DNA of 21,105 bases, taken from positions 1-21,105 of the forward strand of contig JBILGC010000036.1 in assembly GCA_044351265.1 (NCBI GenBank), given 5' to 3'. Shown here piece by piece: positions 7,548 to 14,972 of this stretch. The notes beneath the pieces were generated by a model. The model searched no databases and was not told where the DNA came from. It saw only the letters and a program-made list of their open reading frames with translations. Source of the DNA: JAJTFA01 sp044351265 (lineage in GTDB: Bacteria; Bacteroidota; Bacteroidia; UKL13-3). A program made the translations under genes and the position numbers. Each line of letters starts with the position of its first letter. Positions within the stretch are counted from its first letter, which is position 1.

Positions 7548-8481
7548 TTGGATAAACTCTTTTTTTCCAGATGCGTGTTAACTGATATAGAGCAGCGGCA
7601 AGCAGTATAAAGCTGATTGCATTTATATACCACGGAAAAACATAATTGCTGTTAAATATCTCAGGACCTATTTCATCCCATTTGTAAAAAACATTTAGCG
7701 TGGCTAAAGCATTATTTAACAGATGAAATAAAACAGCAGGCCAAATGCTGCCGGAAGCCATTACCAGATAACCTAAGCAAGCGCCTAACAGCATGCGTGG
7801 TAAAAATCCGTAAAACTGACCATGGAATGCACTAAATAATACAGCACCAATCCATATAGAAATATGTCTGTTTTTAAAGCAATAAAACATGAGCTGCAAC
7901 AAAGCTCCTCGAAATAAAAATTCTTCTGCTACAGCAGGAATAATTGCAGTTACAAGCAGTGTAACAACAATTGAGCTTCCATTTTCATTACTTACAAATG
8001 CCTTGGTCAGTTCTAACGCTGCATTTTCAGCCGCCCTAAGTTTGGCTTCCAGTATAGACCATGATTCAGGCAATTGAATTGCCTCATTTAATTCAACTAT
8101 CCAACCAATGAAAGGAGTTGCAATTAAATATAGAGTCGGTACCCAAAACCAAGAATAAATGTTACCCACATAATCTGCTTTGAGGAAAGAAACGGCACGC
8201 ATCCCAAATGAGCGCGGAAAATACAGAGCAGGTAGCAAGAACCCTCCAAACGCAGAAAGCGATTGACTAAGCTGCATGGTTCTTAACACCTGGGTATTGG
8301 TGCGCATTTCATTCATTAAATGCGGGTTTGAAAACAAATCAACCCCAAATAAAAAACGAGATATAAACATGCCAAGCCCTAGGAACGTAAAAGAAAAAAC
8401 CAGCACCATGCCACCCAATATAAACAAACGGGAAACAAAAAAGAGTACCGGATTCTGGTTGTTAGGAAGGTTTTGAATCAT
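7537..8481 (-). CDS. CPBP-family intramembrane metalloprotease (CAAX-like)
   Basis: From the chosen ATG at 8479-8481 the product has 314 residues and about eight membrane segments. It carries the three ABI/CPBP motifs: EEFLFRG (EE at 186-187, R191), FSAFHG (His220) and the C-terminal FHLLNNALA (His253, Asn256). In Rce1-type relatives these Glu and His residues form the intramembrane catalytic site; bacterial members act in protein maturation, bacteriocin immunity or signalling, with unknown substrates. A longer frame begins at TTG (8502), but that adds seven residues and runs into the -7 promoter element, so I reject it. The gene heads CPBP-DUF2007-cdsA-SRPBCC and diverges from dusB. Confidence 0.9.
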   Translation of the reverse strand: MIQNLPNNQNPVLFFVSRLFILGGMVLVFSFTFLGLGMFISRFLFGVDLFSNPHLMNEMRTNTQVLRTMQLSQSLSAFGGFLLPALYFPRSFGMRAVSFLKADYVGNIYSWFWVPTLYLIATPFIGWIVELNEAIQLPESWSILEAKLRAAENAALELTKAFVSNENGSSIVVTLLVTAIIPAVAEEFLFRGALLQLMFYCFKNRHISIWIGAVLFSAFHGQFYGFLPRMLLGACLGYLVMASGSIWPAVLFHLLNNALATLNVFYKWDEIGPEIFNSNYVFPWYINAISFILLAAALYQLTRIWKKRVYPNGE

Positions 8482-8486
8482 TTGCG

Positions 8487-8494
8487 TACTTTTG
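8487..8494 (+). promoter_or_regulatory. -7 element of the dusB promoter
   Basis: TACTTTTG matches TAnnTTTG exactly and ends 14 bases before the dusB ATG. There is no TTG at the normal -33 distance. It argues against a dusB start at 8473, which would lie upstream of the expected transcription start. Confidence 0.45.
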
Positions 8495-8499
8495 CCGCG

Positions 8500-8507
8500 C
8501 AAATATA
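8500..8507 (-). promoter_or_regulatory. -7 element of the CPBP-DUF2007-cdsA promoter
   Basis: TATATTTG on the minus strand matches TAnnTTTG exactly and lies 18 bases before the CPBP ATG at 8481. It is five bases away from the dusB -7 element, facing the other way. No clear -33 TTG is seen. Confidence 0.45.
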
Positions 8508-8508
8508 C

Positions 8509-9504
8509 ATGGTAAAGATTGATAAAATAGAACTAGGTGAATTTCCTTTGTTGCTAGCTCCAATGGAAGATGTAAGTGATCCTCCATTCAGAGCAGTATG
8601 CAAAGCAAACGGAGCAGATCTGATGTATACTGAGTTTATTTCATCTGAAGGTCTAATACGTGATGCCATTAAAAGCAAAAAGAAACTCGATATTTTTGAT
8701 TATGAAAGGCCTGTTGGCATACAAATATTTGGTGGTGACGAAGAATCAATGGCAATGGCTGCGCAGATTGTAGATGCAACAGAACCTGATTTACTTGATA
8801 TTAATTTTGGATGCCCGGTTAAAAAAGTGGTTTGCAAAGGCGCAGGCGCAGGCATTTTAAAAGACTTACCACAAATGGTAAAGGTAACACAGGCTGTTGT
8901 AAAATCTACCAAACTGCCTGTAACAGTTAAAACTCGTTTAGGCTGGGATGAAAACAGTAAAAATATTGAGGAGGTAGCAGAACGATTATTTGACGTAGGT
9001 ATTAAAGCGCTTACCATTCATGGTAGAACACGTGCACAGCTATATAAAGGCGAAGCCGATTGGAGACTGATAGCTAAAGTTAAAAACAATCCACGTATAC
9101 AGATACCCATTTTTGGCAATGGCGATATTGATTCACCGGAAAAGGCCTTGGAATACCGCAATCGCTATGGTATAGATGGGATTATGATTGGCCGTGCTGC
9201 AATTGGATACCCGTGGATTTTTAATGAGATTAAGCATTATTTTAAAACAGGAACACACTTGGCGGCCCCTAGCATAGAGCAACGTGTAGAAGTTTGCCGT
9301 CAGCATTTAAATCACTCTATTGAGTGGAAGGGTGAAATAGTTGGCATTTTTGAGATGCGCAGACATTATACGCACTACTTCAGAGGCTTAGACAATTTCA
9401 AAGGATTTCGCACCCAATTGGTAACCCTGCAAAATAAAGAAGCGCTGAATTCAGTGCTTGATGAAATTGCCCTGAGGTATGCTCATTACGAACCTGTAGC
9501 CTAA
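8509..9504 (+). CDS. dusB: tRNA-dihydrouridine synthase (DusB type)
   Basis: The enzyme uses FMN and NADPH to reduce uridine to dihydrouridine in tRNA. From the ATG at 8509-8511 it has 331 residues, beginning MVKIDKIELGEFPLLLAPMEDVSDPPFR, which matches the family N-terminus. Visible are the TIM-barrel motifs DINFGCPVKKV (98-108, catalytic-acid Cys102), AGILKD (114-119), KTRLGW (141-146), TIHGRTR (169-175) and the phosphate-binding IGRAAIGYPW (227-236), followed by the C-terminal helical tRNA-binding domain. The upstream ATG at 8473 is rejected: it overlaps the CPBP start, adds 12 non-conserved residues and precedes the promoter. The stop codon overlaps the stop of the opposing radical SAM gene. 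Assignment to DusB rather than another Dus is likely, not certain. Confidence 0.94.
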   Translation: MVKIDKIELGEFPLLLAPMEDVSDPPFRAVCKANGADLMYTEFISSEGLIRDAIKSKKKLDIFDYERPVGIQIFGGDEESMAMAAQIVDATEPDLLDINFGCPVKKVVCKGAGAGILKDLPQMVKVTQAVVKSTKLPVTVKTRLGWDENSKNIEEVAERLFDVGIKALTIHGRTRAQLYKGEADWRLIAKVKNNPRIQIPIFGNGDIDSPEKALEYRNRYGIDGIMIGRAAIGYPWIFNEIKHYFKTGTHLAAPSIEQRVEVCRQHLNHSIEWKGEIVGIFEMRRHYTHYFRGLDNFKGFRTQLVTLQNKEALNSVLDEIALRYAHYEPVA

Positions 9505-10523
9505 TTCCACACTTTGGTACCTTCGGTGCAATTGGTGCATATATCAATTTCTTTTCTAGATTTAAGAATGGCTTGACGGAATACATTGTATTTGTCACTA
9601 CGCCAAACTTGCTGAAAAGAATCGGAGCTCACATCTCCAAAGCGGTGTGTTGCATCCTTATCAAAACAACATGGAACAACCAAACCATCCCAGGTAATAA
9701 CGCTACCACGCCACATACGCCAACATTGGTTGAGTAATTTATTCTTGATGCGATAACTCCCATCAGGAAGTTTCTCATATCTGCTCAAATCTTTGTTTTC
9801 AGGTATAAAGTCAACACTATTTTGATAGTCATAAATTTGAGCCGTCTTAATACCCAGCTCATCTACTCCAATTTTTTTTGCCAGTGCTTTAATCTCAGGT
9901 ATTTGATGCTCATTATGCTTAAAGGCAATGAATTGCCAAATGATGTGAGGCGTTGTTTTATTGAGTTTATTTTTCCAGTAAAGTAGCCTCTCTGTTCCTA
10001 CTATTACTTTATCCAGTTTGCCACCTACTCTATACTTTCCATAGGTATCTTGAGTAGTGCCATCAATAGAAATAATTAGCCTATCCAAACCACTTTCAAC
10101 CGTTGCTTTTGCAATTTCATCGGTAAAATAATGGGCATTGCTTGAAGTAGCCGTATAAATATTTCTGGCTGATGCATAGCTTACAAACTCAAGAAACTGC
10201 TTATTTAAAAAAGGCTCCCCCTGAAAATAAAGAATTAGCCACACCAATTCTTCATGTATCTCGTCTATTATCTTTTTATACAAATCAAGATTAAGCATAC
10301 CTGTATTGCGGCTAAACTCTCTTAAACCGCTGGGGCATTGAGGACAGCGAAGATTACAACTGGTAGTAGGCTCAATTTCCATACTTAATGGCTTACCCCA
10401 ATGCACCACTTTTCCGGTAGATTTTGACAAATAATAACTGGTAAAAAGCTTTATCACGTTGAGTAAACGCTTGCTATTTAGCTTGGATAAAACATTGATT
10501 CCGTCAGTAAGGCTCCTATTCAT
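9501..10523 (-). CDS. Radical SAM/SPASM-domain protein of unknown substrate
   Basis: The 340-residue product has the radical SAM cluster motif CNLRCPQC (Cys56, 60, 63), a QGEP stretch (101-104) standing for the usual GGEP SAM-binding turn, then a partial TIM barrel with IISIDG (150-155). The C-terminal SPASM domain has Cys267, Cys285-Cys286, Cys329 and Cys332, enough ligands for auxiliary iron-sulfur chemistry. SPASM proteins modify RiPP peptides, sulfatases or cofactors. No precursor peptide, transporter or target is visible nearby, so the substrate is open. Residues 1-45 form a basic, amphipathic extension. The gene points at dusB with stop codons overlapping by 3 bases. A possible -7 element lies 19 bases upstream. 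Confidence 0.9.
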   Translation of the reverse strand: MNRSLTDGINVLSKLNSKRLLNVIKLFTSYYLSKSTGKVVHWGKPLSMEIEPTTSCNLRCPQCPSGLREFSRNTGMLNLDLYKKIIDEIHEELVWLILYFQGEPFLNKQFLEFVSYASARNIYTATSSNAHYFTDEIAKATVESGLDRLIISIDGTTQDTYGKYRVGGKLDKVIVGTERLLYWKNKLNKTTPHIIWQFIAFKHNEHQIPEIKALAKKIGVDELGIKTAQIYDYQNSVDFIPENKDLSRYEKLPDGSYRIKNKLLNQCWRMWRGSVITWDGLVVPCCFDKDATHRFGDVSSDSFQQVWRSDKYNVFRQAILKSRKEIDICTNCTEGTKVWN

Positions 10524-10730
10524 TTATAAAGCGCAATGATAACAAATTTATAGCAAGCCTGCACCTTTAGTATTTCTGTTATTTACTCAACAATTACTTA
10601 GAAGCAAATACTAAATGAATATTATTAATTTCAGGTATATCAATAAAACTTGAGCATATAGATAATAACCATAGTTTAGAACAGAGGTTGGTAAGCTTTT
10701 TGTAGGCTCTTTTGTAACAATACTTAATTT
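10524..10730. other. Intergenic divergent region between radical SAM gene and SPFH gene
   Basis: This 207-base AT-rich stretch holds the -7 candidate of the radical SAM gene and presumably the SPFH promoter, for which I found no exact TAnnTTTG match. No tRNA, hairpin terminator or coding sequence longer than 12 codons is seen. Confidence 0.5.
10543..10550 (-). promoter_or_regulatory. Possible -7 element of the radical SAM gene
   Basis: TAAATTTG on the minus strand matches TAnnTTTG exactly and lies 19 bases before the ATG. There is no TTG at the expected -33 spacing. Confidence 0.4.
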
Positions 10731-11606
10731 ATGAGAAACCTCTATTTTTCTTTGATGGGAGTGACATTGATGTCAGCAACCAGTTGCAGAATTGTTTTCC
10801 AAGATGAAGTGGCTGTAAAAAGAACTCTTGGCAGAATTACGAATAACGTAATTGAACCCGGACCACGTTTTTACAACCCATTTGTGTCAACAATTATAAC
10901 CATACCTGTTCGAACAATCAATTTAGAACTTAATCTGGGGCTTCCATCAAAAGAAGGTTTAACTGTAAATTCCGAGATATCGATTTTGTATAAGGTAAGG
11001 AATAATGAGGTGCCAAATATCTTACGCTCAACCGGTTTAAATTTTGAAGAAGTGTTAATTAAACCGGTATTTCGAAGTGCTGCAGCAGATGTGTGTGCAA
11101 ATTTTGATGCCAAGGATATGCATAGTGCCAAACGCTCAATTATAGAAAAAGAAATAAGGGATAGGATGATGGAGGTGTTAGAGGCAAAAGGATTTATCAT
11201 AGAGTCGGTGCTGATGAAATCCATTGTATTGCCAGCAGGCCTCTCTAAAGCCATTGAAGAAAAGCTGCAGGCTGAGCAGGATGCCCAGCGCATGGAATTT
11301 TTAAAAGACCGGGAAAAACGGGATGCTGAAAGAAAACTAATACAAGCCGAAGGTGAAAAAAATGCTCAGATAGTTGCTGCAGAAGCGCAAAGAAGGAAAA
11401 CTGAAATTGAAGCAGAAGGACGTGCTAACGCTATTAAGACTGAGGCAGATGCCCAAGCAAAAGCAAATGATATGCTTAATAAAAGTATTACTCCGGCTGT
11501 GTTGAAAAACAAGCAGATTGAGGCATTTCAGGGATTATCCAGATCAAACAATACCAAGGTAATTATCACTGATGGTAAAACTCCTCTGATAGGGATAGAT
11601 CAGTAA
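10731..11606 (+). CDS. Prohibitin-like SPFH/band 7 protein, possibly lipidated
   Basis: The 291-residue product has a hydrophobic N-terminus (about residues 5-15), then an SPFH domain (about 22-165) with FQDEVAVKRTLGRI, a PGPRFYNP turn and the EAKGFIIESVLMKSIVLP strand. A long coiled coil rich in Glu, Ala, Lys and Gln follows (about 172-250). This is the prohibitin/stomatin layout. SPFH proteins form large membrane-bound rings and scaffold proteases or lipids. MSATSC19 is a degenerate lipobox (the -3 position is Ala), so the protein may be a lipoprotein rather than a transmembrane protein. A strong terminator follows 8 bases after the stop. The single-gene unit diverges from the radical SAM gene. 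ATG chosen by the N-terminal hydrophobic start. Confidence 0.88.
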   Translation: MRNLYFSLMGVTLMSATSCRIVFQDEVAVKRTLGRITNNVIEPGPRFYNPFVSTIITIPVRTINLELNLGLPSKEGLTVNSEISILYKVRNNEVPNILRSTGLNFEEVLIKPVFRSAAADVCANFDAKDMHSAKRSIIEKEIRDRMMEVLEAKGFIIESVLMKSIVLPAGLSKAIEEKLQAEQDAQRMEFLKDREKRDAERKLIQAEGEKNAQIVAAEAQRRKTEIEAEGRANAIKTEADAQAKANDMLNKSITPAVLKNKQIEAFQGLSRSNNTKVIITDGKTPLIGIDQ

Positions 11607-11614
11607 AATAGTTG

Positions 11615-11646
11615 AAAGCTCAGTCAAACTTGCCTGGGCTTTTTAT
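11615..11646 (+). terminator. Intrinsic terminator after the SPFH gene
   Basis: AAAGCTCAG (11615-11623) pairs with CTGGGCTTT (11634-11642), 9 bp with one G-T wobble and a 10-base loop, followed by TTTTTATC. It sits between two convergent stops (SPFH at 11606, radA at 11648). In the radA direction the T-run is weak. Confidence 0.65.
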
Positions 11647-11647
11647 C

Positions 11648-13018
11648 TTAACCAAAAAGCAACTGAAGCATCTCATCCAGTTTGCCAACCGCAATTGTTT
11701 TAATGGATGTAGGTTTTGCAGGCAACTTGTTAAACTTTGATAAATATATAGTTTTAAACCCAAGTTTTTCAGCCTCTGAAATACGTTGTTCAATTCTACT
11801 TACTGCTCGAACCTCACCACTCAAACCTACCTCACCGATAAAGCAAATTTTACTATCAAGCGCCACATTTTCATAGCTTGAAACAATAGCGGCTACTATA
11901 CTTAAATCAATACCCGGATCTTCCACACGTAAGCCACCAGCAATATTGATAAATACATCCTGCATACCCATGCGCAAACCACATTTCTTTTCAAGCACAG
12001 CCAGTAGCATACTTAATCTTTTCGCATCATAGCCATTGCTGTTACGTTGAGGTGTTCCATAAACTGCAGTACTCACCAAAGCCTGCGTTTCTATCATGAG
12101 TGGGCGCATCCCTTCGATGGTAGCTGCAATGGCCACTCCACTTAATGCTTCATCTCTTTGCGAAATAAGTATTTCAGATGGGTTGCTTACTTCTCTCAAC
12201 CCACCGCTTTGCATTTCATAAATACCTATTTCACTCGTGCTGCCAAAACGATTTTTCGTGGTTCGCAAAATGCGGTATATATGGTGGCGATCGCCCTCAA
12301 ATTGTAATACAGTATCAACCATGTGTTCCAGTAATTTTGGTCCTGCCAGCGAACCATCTTTGGTAATATGGCCAATTAAAAAAACTGGAGTTCCGGTTTC
12401 TTTAGCAAACCGAATCATATCGCCCGCTGTTTCCTTAATTTGAGAAATGCTACCTGGGGTTGAATCAATCAACTCACTTTGCAGAGTTTGAATGGAATCA
12501 ATTATTACAATATCCGGCTGCAATTCCTGCAAGGCTTTACCAATACGCTGGGTTGAAACTTCAGTAAACAAATAACACTGATCATTTCGGAAAGGCAAGC
12601 GCTCTGCGCGCATTTTAATTTGTGTATCACTCTCCTCTCCGCTAATATAAAGTACCTTTTTATCAGTAAACTGCAAAGCAATCTGTAACATCAGTGTAGA
12701 TTTTCCAATGCCGGGCTCCCCTCCTATTAAAATAACACTTCCCGGAACAATACCACCTCCGAGAACCCTTGCGAGTTCAATATCCTTAACAGGATAGCGT
12801 TGTTCATTTCCCTGTTCCACCTCTTTTAACAACACCGGTTTAAGCACAGGTACTGATCTATCAGTTTGCTTCCATGTTTTTTTAAAATCAGTTTTATCTT
12901 TATGCACTACCTCTTCTGCATAGGTGTTCCACTCACCGCATGAAGGGCATTTGCCAATCCATTTGGCTGATGATGCTCCGCAGCTTTTGCAGAAAAACGT
13001 AGTTTGTGTTTTTGCCAT
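11648..13018 (-). CDS. radA: DNA repair and recombination protein RadA
   Basis: RadA (Sms) is a RecA-related ATPase that helps branch migration of recombination intermediates. The 456-residue product has an N-terminal C4 zinc finger (Cys10, 13, 24, 27), Walker A GGEPGIGKST (99-108), Walker B around VIIDSIQTL (170-178), the diagnostic KNRFG motif (255-259) and a C-terminal Lon-like domain with LSIVAAIVSS and GEVGLSGEVR. Length is normal. The start MAKTQTTFFCKSCG is fixed by the zinc finger. A good promoter lies immediately upstream, with its -7 element only 4 bases from the ATG, so the transcript may be leaderless. It converges with the SPFH gene and diverges from the prenyl synthetase. Confidence 0.96.
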   Translation of the reverse strand: MAKTQTTFFCKSCGASSAKWIGKCPSCGEWNTYAEEVVHKDKTDFKKTWKQTDRSVPVLKPVLLKEVEQGNEQRYPVKDIELARVLGGGIVPGSVILIGGEPGIGKSTLMLQIALQFTDKKVLYISGEESDTQIKMRAERLPFRNDQCYLFTEVSTQRIGKALQELQPDIVIIDSIQTLQSELIDSTPGSISQIKETAGDMIRFAKETGTPVFLIGHITKDGSLAGPKLLEHMVDTVLQFEGDRHHIYRILRTTKNRFGSTSEIGIYEMQSGGLREVSNPSEILISQRDEALSGVAIAATIEGMRPLMIETQALVSTAVYGTPQRNSNGYDAKRLSMLLAVLEKKCGLRMGMQDVFINIAGGLRVEDPGIDLSIVAAIVSSYENVALDSKICFIGEVGLSGEVRAVSRIEQRISEAEKLGFKTIYLSKFNKLPAKPTSIKTIAVGKLDEMLQLLFG

Positions 13019-13022
13019 TTCC

Positions 13023-13053
13023 CAAAATTAGTTTAATTAAGACCAAAAACAAT
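13023..13053 (-). promoter_or_regulatory. Promoter of radA
   Basis: On the minus strand ATTG (13053-13050), a 19-base spacer and -7 TAATTTTG (13030-13023) match the Bacteroidota consensus. Only four bases separate the -7 element from the radA ATG. Confidence 0.55.
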
Positions 13054-13097
13054 TTACGTCATAAAAATGCTTTATTTGCAGCCACTCTAAGTCATAC

Positions 13098-14069
13098 ATG
13101 GGAAACTCTGATTTTCTTAAAAAACCAGTTGAGCAAGAGCTTGAGCGCTTTGAACGACATTTTCGTGAGTCCATGAAAAGCACCGTTCCATTGCTGGATA
13201 CCATCATGACATATATCGTAAAACGCAAGGGAAAGCAAATGCGGCCCATGTTTGTATTTTACAGTGCTCAGCTATTCAATGGCGTAACGGAGTCAACATA
13301 CAGGGCAGCTTCATTAATTGAGTTGCTTCATACAGCTACCCTGGTGCATGATGATGTGGTAGATGACAGCGATGAGCGCAGAGGCTTTTTCAGTATTAAT
13401 GCATTATGGAAAAACAAGATTGCTGTTTTGGTTGGTGACTATTTGCTAAGCAGGGGCTTGTTGCTGGCGGTAAAAAACAAAGAATTCAGGCTGCTTGAAA
13501 TAGTTAGTGATGCAGTAAGGGAAATGAGTGAAGGAGAATTATTACAAATTGAGAAAACAAGAAATCTGAATTTATCTGAAGCTGTTTATTATGATATTAT
13601 TCGTAAAAAAACAGCTTCGTTAATTGCCTCTTGTTGCGCAACTGGTGCAGCATCAGCAGGGGCTGATGATGATACCATTAAAAAAATGTGGTTGTTTGGG
13701 GAAAAAGTTGGCATAGCGTTTCAACTCAAGGATGACTTACTTGATTATGGTGATGCTGAAATTGGCAAGCCGGTAGGTATTGATTTAAAAGAGAAGAAGC
13801 TTACTCTACCTATAATATACACCCTCAATAATGCTAATTCGTCAACAAAATCTTATATTATTAACGCCATAAAAAATCATAACCAGAACAAGAAGCGTAT
13901 TGAAGAGGTAATTAAATACGTGAATGAGCACGATGGCATTGCTTACACAAAAAAAGCAATGCAACAATACAGATCAGATGCCCTGCAAATATTGATTGAG
14001 GTTGCCGGCAAAACCAACACCTCTCAACTTAAAGCCCTGGTTGACTATGTAATTGACCGTAAAATCTGA
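13098..14069 (+). CDS. Polyprenyl diphosphate synthase, long-chain type
   Basis: This trans-prenyltransferase extends allylic diphosphates with isopentenyl diphosphate. The 323-residue product has GKQMRP (45-50), the first aspartate-rich motif HDDVVDD (84-90) followed by DERRG, KTASLI (171-176), and the second motif QLKDDLLDYG (209-218). The length and the small residues before the first motif fit the octaprenyl/solanesyl-type synthases supplying quinone side chains, which is the usual role in Bacteroidota; the chain length cannot be read with certainty. ATG at 13098 gives the expected N-terminus. A near-match -7 element, TTTATTTG, lies at 13071-13078, 19 bases upstream. It converges with the T9SS cargo gene. 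Confidence 0.93.
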   Translation: MGNSDFLKKPVEQELERFERHFRESMKSTVPLLDTIMTYIVKRKGKQMRPMFVFYSAQLFNGVTESTYRAASLIELLHTATLVHDDVVDDSDERRGFFSINALWKNKIAVLVGDYLLSRGLLLAVKNKEFRLLEIVSDAVREMSEGELLQIEKTRNLNLSEAVYYDIIRKKTASLIASCCATGAASAGADDDTIKKMWLFGEKVGIAFQLKDDLLDYGDAEIGKPVGIDLKEKKLTLPIIYTLNNANSSTKSYIINAIKNHNQNKKRIEEVIKYVNEHDGIAYTKKAMQQYRSDALQILIEVAGKTNTSQLKALVDYVIDRKI

Positions 14070-14083
14070 GCTAATTTCAGATT
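14063..14083 (-). terminator. Possible terminator of the T9SS cargo gene, overlapping the prenyl synthetase stop
   Basis: AATCTGA (14063-14069) pairs with TCAGATT (14077-14083), a perfect 7-bp stem and a 7-base loop. On the minus strand it follows the TAG stop at 14085-14087 by one base and ends in TTTT. Its far arm contains the TGA stop of the plus-strand prenyl synthetase. The T-run is short. Confidence 0.35.
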
Positions 14084-14084
14084 C

Positions 14085-14909
14085 CTAGTCAATAAATACT
14101 TTTTTTACAGCCAAATTGGTTCCGCTCACGAGTCTTATCAGATAAACTCCTTTGTTTAATGCCAGTTTTTCCAAATCCAATCGGCTATTGGCACCTATAT
14201 TTTCATGCAGCAATAGTTGTCCATTTGCGCTATAAAGTTCAGCTATAATTGTTGAAGTTACTGACGAAACCGGAATATCAATCTGAATAAAATCTTTTGC
14301 AGGGTTAGGAAAAATATGGGCATATTTTAGCCCTATTTCGTTGGTTGAGGTTGTTCCTTTTTCGAGCACCCTTAGGGTTGATAAATAAGTGGCATCACTC
14401 CATTTATGCCCATCATGGTTTGAGTTAAAAGCAGCAAAGAAAATAACATCTCTTGTTCCTGCAGGAGGAGCTATCCAGTCAAACTCCCATACGTTTGAAT
14501 CAACACCATCTACTCCAGCTGAACGATAAGTTATGTACTTGTCATTTCCGATGAGCTTGGTTCTTAAACTATCTGTAATGATCATTGAACCTAGCAATCT
14601 TCCATCAGGATGTTGTGGCGATGCAGAGAATCCAAAACGAGTATGGCCGAGATATAGATTTCTTGCACGTATGCGATAACGCTGACCGGGGGTGTACCCT
14701 TCTGCCGGCACATTTGAAGTAACCCAACCTTCAACAGTCATGGCAGCACCACCATGACAAGAAGTACAATTCTTGAGACTGTCTCCAGGCGAACCTGTAT
14801 ACCCTGCATCTGTTCCATCTCTTCGTTTGCCTAATGAGCCATCATTAAATGATGCCAAAAAAATGATTGCACTAAAAGCAAATAATGCAGTATAAATATA
14901 TTTTTTCAT
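14085..14909 (-). CDS. T9SS-secreted protein with choice-of-anchor V-like domain and CXXCH motif
   Basis: The 274-residue product has a signal peptide (about 1-20), then NCTSCHGG with a CXXCH c-type heme motif at 48-52, then a beta-rich domain (about 58-185) of the kind annotated as choice-of-anchor V or reelin-like. It ends in a type A T9SS sorting domain from IFPNPAKDF (199-207) through LYSANGQLL and the NKGVYLIRLVSG...KKVFID end. It is therefore exported by Sec, crosses the outer membrane by the type IX system and is anchored or released at the surface. Its promoter overlaps the end of the OmpA-family gene. Whether heme is bound is untested. The protein's function is unknown. Confidence 0.88.
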   Translation of the reverse strand: MKKYIYTALFAFSAIIFLASFNDGSLGKRRDGTDAGYTGSPGDSLKNCTSCHGGAAMTVEGWVTSNVPAEGYTPGQRYRIRARNLYLGHTRFGFSASPQHPDGRLLGSMIITDSLRTKLIGNDKYITYRSAGVDGVDSNVWEFDWIAPPAGTRDVIFFAAFNSNHDGHKWSDATYLSTLRVLEKGTTSTNEIGLKYAHIFPNPAKDFIQIDIPVSSVTSTIIAELYSANGQLLLHENIGANSRLDLEKLALNKGVYLIRLVSGTNLAVKKVFID

Positions 14910-14941
14910 TTAAAAATATTAACAATAATTAATCTTAAAGG

Positions 14942-14972
14942 CAAAGATATAAACTATTTAAACAACTTCAAT
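14942..14972 (-). promoter_or_regulatory. Promoter of the T9SS cargo gene
   Basis: On the minus strand ATTG (14972-14969), a 19-base spacer and TATCTTTG (14949-14942) match the consensus. The -33 part lies inside the last codons of the upstream OmpA-family gene. The leader before the ATG is about 32 bases. Confidence 0.6.

Noticed and set aside
8482..8502. TTG start of the CPBP gene at 8502
   Set aside because: It falls inside the minus-strand -7 element; the ATG at 8481 is simpler.
8473..8508. Upstream ATG for dusB
   Set aside because: It precedes the -7 promoter element and adds residues not fitting the family N-terminus.
10615..10653. 12-residue frame upstream of the SPFH gene, considered as a precursor peptide for the radical SAM enzyme
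   Set aside because: It is too short, has no leader or Cys/Gly pattern, and is likely chance in AT-rich DNA.
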